From JBDRGC01 sp043818215 (GTDB lineage Bacteria; Chloroflexota; Anaerolineae; Anaerolineales; UBA11858): a stretch of DNA of 6,064 nucleotides. Positions 1 to 4,202 of the stretch are shown here, piece by piece. The stretch is from positions 1 through 6,064 of the forward strand of contig JBDRGC010000402.1 in NCBI GenBank assembly GCA_043818215.1. The letters are read 5' to 3'. The notes below the pieces were generated by a model, which did no database searches, had not been told where the DNA came from, and saw nothing but the letters and a program-made list of their open reading frames with translations. The position numbers and the translations under genes are program-made. Numbering within the stretch: position 1 is the stretch's first letter; each line of letters begins with the position of its first letter.

Positions 1-327
1 GGAGCCGACGACCCAATTGACCTTGTTCCAGTACCGCCACGGTACGCGCCGCTGGACAATGACCAGGCCAGCCACGATCCCCGCGCCAATAGCGATGTCC
101 TTACCGTCAAACCGCCGGCCGTAGACTGGTGACCTCTCGATCACCCTCCAGCCCCGCGCCTCCAGTCTCCTGGTGACGTACAGGCTACTCGCCAGGTCAG
201 CCGCCGCACCCGACGCCAGATAGACCTGGGATCGGGTGGAGACACGGGGTTTTGGTGTTCCCGGCTGATCGCGTTCAGCGGCAAGCATTGCACCTGCCAG
301 CGCAAAACAGAGAGCTATCCTCTTCAT
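1..327 (-). CDS. Partial exported or membrane protein, runs off left edge
   Basis: Reading leftward from the ATG at 327, the frame stays open for 109 codons to the window edge, so the C-terminus is missing. The N-terminus is a good signal sequence or signal anchor: MKR, then a hydrophobic stretch (residues 4-17, IALCFALAGAMLAA), then a polar Gln/Pro-rich segment. A second hydrophobic run lies near residues 78-92 (IAIGAGIVAGLVIV), followed by basic and Trp-rich residues. An alpha/beta-like stretch (residues 35-66, VYLASG through RGWRVIER) lies between them. A GGAG sits 9 nt before the ATG, inside the end of the upstream gene. Only one base separates that gene's TGA from this ATG, which suggests translational coupling. 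I do not recognise the family. The pairing with a tiny membrane protein suggests an envelope role, but this is inference. Confidence 0.7.
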   Translation of the reverse strand, partial: MKRIALCFALAGAMLAAERDQPGTPKPRVSTRSQVYLASGAAADLASSLYVTRRLEARGWRVIERSPVYGRRFDGKDIAIGAGIVAGLVIVQRRVPWRYWNKVNWVVGS

Positions 328-328
328 C

Positions 329-496
329 TCAAAGGACTCCCCAATATTGCGCGGCGACGGCGCAGACGACACCCAGCCACACGACGGCGGCGAGTATCCA
401 AACATCGGTCTCGGGCTCCCGTCCACCAATCGGCTGGTGGCCGCGATGGCGGGTGACTTCCCAAGCAAGTGATTCTCTGATATCATATCGTTGCAT
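329..496 (-). CDS. Small membrane protein, 55 aa
   Basis: A complete 55-codon frame. AGGAG (503-507) lies 6 nt upstream of the ATG, and the stop is one base before the ATG of the next leftward gene. Residues 1-30 are hydrophilic and charged (MQRYDIRESLAWEV, then RHRGHQPIGGREPE). Residues 32-55 form one strongly hydrophobic helix (VWILAAVVWLGVVCAVAAQYWGVL) reaching the C-terminus. This predicts a single-pass, tail-anchored-like inner membrane protein. A second in-frame ATG lies two codons upstream but touches the RBS, so 496 is preferred. The strong RBS and tight junction make it a likely real gene although it is short. Function unknown. A holin-like or spanin-like role is possible in a phage but nothing specific shows it. 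Confidence 0.68.
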   Translation of the reverse strand: MQRYDIRESLAWEVTRHRGHQPIGGREPETDVWILAAVVWLGVVCAVAAQYWGVL

Positions 497-525
497 CGTC
501 ATCTCCTATTTGTGGTTGCGATGTG

Positions 526-557
526 CGGGCCGGTTCACTTAGCGGGGTTCCGGCCCG
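526..557 (-). other. Spacer stem-loop before the 55-aa gene
   Basis: Perfect 8-bp inverted repeat CGGGCCGG (526-533) and CCGGCCCG (550-557) with a 16-nt loop. It lies in the spacer between the 60-aa and 55-aa genes. No T-run follows on the leftward strand, so it is not a classic intrinsic terminator. Confidence 0.5.
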
Positions 558-571
558 GTTCTGAGCGCTAG

Positions 572-754
572 TCAGTGCTCAATCTTGCCAGCGTTGATCA
601 GGTCGCGGTCCTGGCGTGCTGCCTCCACCGCATCCCGCTTGCTCTGGCAGTTGTGGGGCGCGATGTTGCGCCGAACTCCATCGGGTCCGGTCCGTACGGC
701 GACGTACTTCCCGTTGTCCCAGTAAATGTCATAATCAGCCAATTTCAATCTCAT
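572..754 (-). CDS. Small phage hypothetical protein, 60 aa
   Basis: A 60-residue soluble protein starting MRLKLADYDIYW. GGAGG (763-767) lies 8 nt before this ATG. The frame could extend upstream to 844, but that would overlap the previous gene and has no RBS. The N-terminal half looks like short beta strands (YDIYWDNGKYVAVRT), then a loop with one Cys (NCQSKRDA), then a charged helix (residues 36-54). This beta-hairpin-plus-helix pattern recalls small phage DUF2188-like proteins, but the resemblance is general and I do not assign it. It is the fifth gene of the leftward operon. Stem-loops lie in the spacers on both sides. No function can be given. Confidence 0.72.
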   Translation of the reverse strand: MRLKLADYDIYWDNGKYVAVRTGPDGVRRNIAPHNCQSKRDAVEAARQDRDLINAGKIEH

Positions 755-768
755 CGTCCAATCCTCCA

Positions 769-799
769 CCCCTCCCAGAGCCGGGCCACCTGGGAGGGG
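769..799 (-). other. Spacer stem-loop directly before RBS of 60-aa gene
   Basis: Perfect 10-bp inverted repeat CCCCTCCCAG (769-778) and CTGGGAGGGG (790-799) around an 11-nt loop, filling most of the spacer 755-806. The 3' arm on the leftward RNA ends one base before TGGAGG, the RBS of the 60-aa gene. It could therefore control RBS access, block 3'-to-5' RNA decay, or pause polymerase. No T-run follows. Confidence 0.6.
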
Positions 800-806
800 A
801 AGAGTA

Positions 807-1493
807 TCAGGACTTCTCGGCGGCCAATTTCCGCGCCGCCTCATGTGCGTCGTATTGCCCCATTTCGTTGAACTCGCCAGCGGTCACGATATCCCCGCTC
901 TCGGGATTGAACCGCCGAACTGAGTATTTGCGGGGCATCGGCCTACCGCCACTCGGGACGAATTGCTCAGACGTGACGAAAAACACCCCGCCCGGCCCCT
1001 GATGGACCTCTTGATCCACACGCGACCGGAAAAACCGCATGGTGCCTTTGTCAAAAAAGTGTCCGCCCGTGTCGTAGTTCGCCGCTTTGATGTCCGCAAT
1101 CGTCCATCGGCCACCACCCGGAGGGGATACCACGCCATGTTTCGCCCGTATGGCGGAACAGTACGTCTCAAGCACCGCCGCCGCCGCTGCCCGGTATTCG
1201 GTCGGGTAGTATTGACCCGTCGTATAGGTCAGCGCCGTTCCGTTCCATTCCAGCCGTCCGGCGAACGCCCGGAACGAATCCATAAGCGCCTCATGATCCG
1301 GCTCGTATGTCCGCGCCTCACTCAGCGCCTCAAGCGCCCGTGTCCGCTGCTTACCGACCGACCGCATATCGGACCGATAAGCAGCCGGTGCTCCGCTATA
1401 GTTGGCGGGGTCAAATCCAGGACGCGCCTTAATCCACTTCTCAAGCGCATCAAAAACGACATCTACATCATTGGGTGTGTTCACCTTTGGCAT
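807..1493 (-). CDS. Two-part phage protein with DUF7447-like C-terminus
   Basis: A 228-aa protein starting MPKVNTPND. AAGGAG lies 6 nt before the ATG. It appears to have two modules. Residues 1-115 are mainly helical and charged (ALEKWIKARPGFDPANY, AYRSDMRSVGKQRTRALEAL, GRLEWNGTALTYTTGQYYPTEYRAAA). After a Gly/Pro hinge (SPPGGGRW), residues 126-228 hold the pattern WTIADIKAANYDTGGHFF, DKGTMRFFRSRV, GVFFVTSEQF, RKYSVRRF and GEF, ending in an Ala-rich helix. From memory, the second module matches a small phage family (DUF7447) often found as a free-standing protein of about 100 aa. I am fairly but not fully sure of that name. The function of either module is unknown to me. Long frames on the other strand here are shadows. 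Confidence 0.82.
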   Translation of the reverse strand: MPKVNTPNDVDVVFDALEKWIKARPGFDPANYSGAPAAYRSDMRSVGKQRTRALEALSEARTYEPDHEALMDSFRAFAGRLEWNGTALTYTTGQYYPTEYRAAAAAVLETYCSAIRAKHGVVSPPGGGRWTIADIKAANYDTGGHFFDKGTMRFFRSRVDQEVHQGPGGVFFVTSEQFVPSGGRPMPRKYSVRRFNPESGDIVTAGEFNEMGQYDAHEAARKLAAEKS

Positions 1494-1532
1494 TGTATTC
1501 TCCTTTTCAAGTTGGGGCTAGTCGCCTCACAC

Positions 1533-1555
1533 CTCCCCACTCAGCGAATGGGGAG
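1533..1555 (-). other. Spacer stem-loop before the 228-aa gene
   Basis: Inverted repeat CTCCCCACTC (1533-1542), loop AGC, GAATGGGGAG (1546-1555). On the leftward RNA it forms a 10-bp stem with one U.G wobble. On the rightward strand the same position is an A-C mismatch. This asymmetry suggests that the structure acts in the leftward RNA. It lies between the stop at 1566 and the RBS near 1500-1505. No T-run follows. Confidence 0.55.
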
Positions 1556-1565
1556 TTAGAGGGGG

Positions 1566-1958
1566 CTAGTACCCACCGGCCCGCCTGAATTCAGCCGTTG
1601 CGCCGTCAAGGTGCTTATCGAAGATCGCCGAAGCGATAGCACCCTCGCGGCCCCGCATGTGAAGCCGGATGTAGCAGCACTCCGCGCCGTCGTCCTGATT
1701 CGGGAGTGCCTTGCCGATTCCGCTCCCGTCAACCACGTTTCGGGCCAGCTCCAATCTGGTAACGTGATTCTCGCCCGCAATCAGCGGTTTCAGCCGTGAC
1801 AGAACCGCATCGATAAACTGCGGGTTCCCGTCAATCCGAATACCACAAGCACCGTACCGGCTACCGCGAGTCTTGTAGGCAATCGGCGTCATGTTTGCAA
1901 GCGGGTTCTGATTCTCAGGTAGCGCTTGCCAATGTTTGAGCGTATCTTCTTTTTTCAC
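1566..1958 (-). CDS. Phage hypothetical protein, 130 aa, GTG start
   Basis: A soluble protein of 130 aa. The start is decided by the RBS. GGAGG (1965-1969) is followed directly by an ATG with no spacing, so that ATG (1964) cannot be used efficiently. The in-frame GTG at 1958 lies at a proper 6 nt and gives MKKEDTLKHWQALPEN. A still longer form from 1985 lacks an RBS. Visible blocks are GSRYGACGIRIDG (residues 36-48), FIDAVLSRLKPLI, NHVTRLELARNVVDGSG and GAECCYIRLHMRGREG, with three Cys in all. This pattern resembles an unnamed family I associate with phages and prophages (YGxCGIRIDG, then FIDAVLSRLK, then CYIRLHxRG). It has no known function that I can recall and no membrane segment. Confidence 0.78.
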   Translation of the reverse strand: MKKEDTLKHWQALPENQNPLANMTPIAYKTRGSRYGACGIRIDGNPQFIDAVLSRLKPLIAGENHVTRLELARNVVDGSGIGKALPNQDDGAECCYIRLHMRGREGAIASAIFDKHLDGATAEFRRAGGY

Positions 1959-1985
1959 TGTCATCCTCCAATCTAGTGCCATCAT

Positions 1986-2029
1986 CCCCGCCGTTCACAC
2001 CCGGCAGGGGTCAGCCCGCTAGGGGCTGA
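1986..2029 (-). other. Double stem-loop in spacer before the 130-aa gene
   Basis: Two adjacent hairpins fill this spacer. TCAGCCC (2011-2017) pairs with GGGCTGA (2023-2029) around a 5-nt loop, 7 bp perfect. CCCCGCCG (1986-1993) pairs with CGGCAGGGG (2002-2010) with one bulged base. Flanking CCATCA and TGATGG on the leftward RNA can close both into a three-way junction, though this competes for three bases with the first hairpin. It begins 5 nt past the 191-aa stop. Confidence 0.55.
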
Positions 2030-2034
2030 TGGGG

Positions 2035-2610
2035 TCAGGCGGCTATCGTCTCCCACAATTCCCGCCTGGCAGGGTTCCTGCCAGCGTAATCGTGCGCGTC
2101 GCCTGTTCCCATACCACGCGCGATCGCTTCCCGGTATCTCCTGGCGAATTCATCGTTCTGTTTTGCTCGGCGGGTGAAGTCATCGATAGCCTGCTCGATC
2201 TTGCTATCGATAACCAGAGCATGAGAGCAGAAAAGATCCGATGAGGTCTCACCCTCTTCCCGCTTGACATCAGCGAGGTGAAATACGGCAGCAGTGATAC
2301 ATTCCCGCCGATTGGCAAATCCGCAGGAACAATGGCAGACATTCTGAAACATGCCAAAGGAATCGTAGAACCGATATCCCCAGCCAAATCGGTCACGGTA
2401 GCCTACTGCCATGGTTCCGCGCCAATTCAGGACGAATGGTACGCTGCTCTCAGTGTAGAATTCAGCGAGGATCTGTTCTGCCTCTTCCCTCGCTTCCTGC
2501 CTGGTTTGCGCGGTAGATGTGTGGATCACCTCGCCATCGGCGAGCACACGCCACGGTTCATCATGGTTCCGTTTGCCGCGCAATGTCTTGTTTGCCTCAA
2601 CTGTTAACAT
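2035..2610 (-). CDS. Phage hypothetical protein, 191 aa, Cys-rich centre
   Basis: Starts MLTVEANKTLRGK. GGAGG (2619-2623) lies 8 nt before the ATG. N-terminal residues 19-50 (PWRVLADGEVIHTS, then an Arg/Glu-rich helix to AEQILAEFY) form a strand-strand-helix unit. The middle (residues 58-90) is aromatic-rich (FVLNWRGTMAVGYRDRFGWGYRFYDSFGMF). It leads to a Cys cluster, CHCSCGFANRREC, followed by ITAAVFH, which could bind a metal (four Cys plus a His). SWIM-type fingers have a related CxC...CxH form, but this spacing does not match well. The C-terminal 55 residues are a long charged helical part (KIEQAIDDFTRRAKQNDEFARRYREAIARG). No membrane segment. I do not recognise the function. Confidence 0.78.
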   Translation of the reverse strand: MLTVEANKTLRGKRNHDEPWRVLADGEVIHTSTAQTRQEAREEAEQILAEFYTESSVPFVLNWRGTMAVGYRDRFGWGYRFYDSFGMFQNVCHCSCGFANRRECITAAVFHLADVKREEGETSSDLFCSHALVIDSKIEQAIDDFTRRAKQNDEFARRYREAIARGMGTGDAHDYAGRNPARRELWETIAA

Positions 2611-2643
2611 CTTTCAGTCCTCCATCCTTAAGCGTTCACCCGG

Positions 2644-2663
2644 CCCCACGCGTGACCATGGGG
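2644..2663 (-). other. Spacer stem-loop before the 191-aa gene
   Basis: On the leftward RNA CCCCAUG pairs with CGUGGGG around a 6-nt loop: 7 bp with one U.G wobble. On the rightward strand the same position is a C-A mismatch, again favouring a leftward RNA structure. It starts 10 nt after the stop codon of the 90-aa gene. No T-run follows. Confidence 0.5.
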
Positions 2664-2673
2664 TCGAAGAGCG

Positions 2674-2946
2674 CTAGACCGCCTGTACTGTTTTACGGAT
2701 GCGCCACCACAGGTCACGCGCTTGAGCACTATCGCTGGTCGTAAGATACATTTGCATTCTGTTTTGGAGCGAACCAAACAACTCTTCCATTTGGCGCGCC
2801 TTCCGCGCATTCGCCGGGAAGTCCTCCACCGATTGACAGTTGACTTCGCGGGTTACATTTCCCTCTCCATCCGTCCAGATCCAGTAAGCGCCATGGGCCG
2901 TCTCGCAGGATAAACCCGCCTTATCTTCGGTTGACGTAAAATGCAT
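2674..2946 (-). CDS. First gene of leftward operon, 90-aa hypothetical
   Basis: Chosen start is the ATG at 2946 (MHFTSTEDKAGL), because GGGAGG (2955-2960) lies 8 nt upstream, the same spacing as two sister genes. An in-frame ATG at 2985 would add 13 residues (MSITATLDREDGE). It has only a weak AGGA, but sits 6 nt after a -10-like hexamer, so a leaderless longer form is possible. Residues 1-40 look beta-rich (AYWIWTDGEGNVTREV) with Cys at 13 and 37. The rest is helical and charged (FPANARKARQMEELFGSLQNRMQ, then ARDLWWRIRKTVQAV). No membrane segment and no recognised family. Its place nearest the divergent promoter makes it the first-expressed gene of the leftward operon. Confidence 0.72.
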   Translation of the reverse strand: MHFTSTEDKAGLSCETAHGAYWIWTDGEGNVTREVNCQSVEDFPANARKARQMEELFGSLQNRMQMYLTTSDSAQARDLWWRIRKTVQAV

Positions 2947-2985
2947 CTCTCCATCCTCCCTATCTAGTGTTGCTGTGATGCTCAT

Positions 2986-3117
2986 GACCCAATCCTACAC
3001 ACAAACCCACCGGTGCGCAAGAGAAAAATGAAGGTATTTGCATTACTCATAACTTCCGTTCCAGCATAAGCACGATTTATACCTTGCGTATCGCTGCGCA
3101 TCTATTATAATGGAGCT
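2986..3117. promoter_or_regulatory. Divergent promoter region
   Basis: Gene-free interval between the leftward operon and the rightward pair. Rightward: TATAAT at 3106-3111 with a weak TTGCGT at 3084-3089 (16-bp spacer). Leftward candidate 1: TTGCGC (3015-3020) and TAGGAT (2992-2997), 17-bp spacer, with the 8-bp palindrome CACCGGTG (3008-3015) beside the -35. Leftward candidate 2: TATAAA (3076-3081) without a clear -35. The -10 hexamers near both ATGs (3118 and 2985) end exactly 6 nt before the ATG. The palindrome could be a regulator site. Confidence 0.6.
3106..3111 (+). promoter_or_regulatory. -10 box of rightward promoter
   Basis: Perfect TATAAT. The expected transcription start, about 7 nt downstream, falls on the A of the ATG at 3118. 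This predicts a leaderless or near-leaderless mRNA. The GGAG between them is only 2 nt from the ATG, too close to work as a normal RBS. Confidence 0.65.
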
Positions 3118-3321
3118 ATGGACCGGTCGGAAATAGCACGCCTGTTAGGGGCCGCCGGAGGGAAGGCGACAGCGGCTAAACGGACACCAAAACAGCGCTC
3201 CGAGGCTGCCAGCCGCGCCGGTAAGGCCAAGTGGGCTGCAATGACGCCAGACGAGCGCGAGGCGCACCTGGAGCGCATGAGACAAGCGGCAGCGGACAAG
3301 CGCAAGGATAGATCGGAGTAA
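3118..3321 (+). CDS. Small basic 20-residue-repeat protein, likely DNA-binding
   Basis: A 67-aa, highly basic, Ala-rich protein. Two copies of a 20-residue unit can be aligned: GGKATAAKRTPKQR (residues 14-27) and AGKAKWAAMTPDER (34-47), sharing GKA, TP and R at a fixed period of 20. Similar GGKA..TPeeR repeats occur in small bacterial, plasmid and phage proteins related in style to KGG or stress-type and nucleoid-like proteins. Their role is mostly unproven, and nucleic-acid binding is inferred from charge. The N-terminal helix (MDRSEIARLLGAAG) looks like a short HTH-type start. No properly spaced RBS is visible; translation is probably leaderless. The stop lies 2 nt before the next ATG, so the two genes form one unit. 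Confidence 0.75.
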   Translation: MDRSEIARLLGAAGGKATAAKRTPKQRSEAASRAGKAKWAAMTPDEREAHLERMRQAAADKRKDRSE

Positions 3322-3323
3322 CC

Positions 3324-3872
3324 ATGGCAGAGAGACCTCCTGGACCGGCAATCGAATCACACCCCAATAAGCAAAAGATTATAGATGCCATGCTGGAAGG
3401 TAAACCGTCTCGCTACATCCGCGAACACTTCGCGCCCGACCTGCACTACACTACCATCGCCCGGTACAAGCGCACCACCCTCGCCCAACACATTAGGACC
3501 GCCCGAAAACTGTTGCAGAATAACCACACTGTGGTAAATTCGACACACCCCGCACAACAACTCGCCATTGCTACGCAGCAGGTTTCATCGGCCCAGCCGT
3601 TCGTTTCCCGATTGAAGGCCCGGGAAGATCGGCGCGAAGGCTGGATGAAGAAAGCCGAAGATAAAGAGGATTTCAGGGCATTGGCCGCGCTCGACCGCAA
3701 CGAGCACGGGGACATCAGGCTAGAGGCGGAACTCACCGGCGCACTGGCAGGCCAGCAGCAGCAGCCAGGCGCTCCGGCTGTTGTCATTGTGATGCCTAGC
3801 CTGCCAGGCCCGCAGCCTGCCGATGTGGTTGACGTTGAGGTTGTCGGCGGGCCTGGTGGTGATAACCCGTAA
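3324..3872 (+). CDS. Terminase small subunit-like DNA-binding protein
   Basis: A 182-aa protein. GGAG (3315-3318) lies 5 nt before the ATG, overlapping the end of the previous gene. Residues 15-50 form a homeodomain-like HTH (NKQKIIDAMLEGKPSRYIREHF, then LHYTTIARYKR). A linker rich in Gln, Ser and Thr follows (60-92). The helical core at 96-142 has RLKAREDRREGWMKKAEDKEDFRALAALDRNEHGDIRLEAELTG, of the kind seen in phage small terminases and related HTH packaging proteins. A Gln/Pro hinge then leads to a strand, AVVIVMPSLP, and a VVDVEVV tail; small terminases commonly end in such a segment. In a phage it would recognise the packaging site and load the large subunit. No large terminase follows here, so a regulator with a similar fold remains possible. 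Confidence 0.6.
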   Translation: MAERPPGPAIESHPNKQKIIDAMLEGKPSRYIREHFAPDLHYTTIARYKRTTLAQHIRTARKLLQNNHTVVNSTHPAQQLAIATQQVSSAQPFVSRLKAREDRREGWMKKAEDKEDFRALAALDRNEHGDIRLEAELTGALAGQQQQPGAPAVVIVMPSLPGPQPADVVDVEVVGGPGGDNP

Positions 3873-4202
3873 TCGCAACACCCTGGTTAGTGGATACTAA
3901 CCTGCCTGCCACGTTGCAAACAAAGGACCGTCCCCCCCCCGTACATCCCGTCGAGCGGTGGGACCCATATCACCCTTTAGTATTAACCTGCGCTGGTCAC
4001 ACGTACCGTCCAGGCAGGCTCCGGTGCATTGCGGTTTGCAGGCGCACGGTTGGTGTTGGTGGGGGTATTCTCTCTTCCTATATGCAACGGGAGTTAACGG
4101 GGGTGTGTGTCATATTTGCAACAGTGTGGTTGGATTGACACGTGGGGGGGGGTATGCGGTTTTTGGTGTTGGGTCCCATAGTGTGGGGTCCTGTGGTGGT
4201 GG
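3873..4202. other. Gene-free convergent interval, probable two-way termination region
   Basis: This 330-nt stretch lies between the stops of two convergent genes. Short open frames exist but lack RBS and protein-like composition. Strand composition flips near its centre. The rightward strand is C-rich at 3901-4020 (about 46 C to 27 G by my count). At 4081-4200 the leftward strand is strongly C-rich (about 51 C to 14 G). Each outgoing transcript therefore soon meets C-rich, G-poor RNA, the form of Rho utilisation sites. Each also carries a C9 tract, at 3932-3940 on the plus strand and 4144-4152 on the minus strand. No intrinsic terminator with a T-run is seen. Confidence 0.5.
3885..3902 (+). 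other. Stem-loop just after the small-terminase-like gene
   Basis: Perfect 7-bp stem GGTTAGT (3885-3891) and ACTAACC (3896-3902) with a GGAT loop, 12 nt past the stop. No T-run follows, so it is at most a weak terminator or an RNA 3'-end protector ahead of the C-rich stretch downstream. Confidence 0.45.

Noticed and set aside
252..542. 96-aa rightward frame
   Set aside because: Lies opposite the 55-aa and partial 109-aa genes, which have RBSs and coupled spacing. This frame is Ser/Thr/Gln-rich with no RBS.
963..1559. 198-aa rightward frame opposite the 228-aa gene
   Set aside because: Very Arg-rich (RRRRC-like runs), no RBS, lies opposite a well-supported leftward gene; a shadow frame.
3885..3902. 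Calling the stem-loop after the terminase-like gene an intrinsic terminator
   Set aside because: No T-run follows the stem on the rightward strand; recorded only as a stem-loop.
4048..4065. G-quadruplex-like GGTTGGTGTTGG followed by GGGGG
   Set aside because: It fits a two-tier quadruplex form, but the whole stretch is G/T-rich, so this is expected by composition.
3901..4122. Several inverted matches (CCTGCCTG/CAGGCAGG, GTTGCAAA/TTTGCAAC, C9/G9, TGGGACCCA)
   Set aside because: The arms cross rather than nest, so they do not make one RNA fold. Some matches are likely chance in a skewed sequence.
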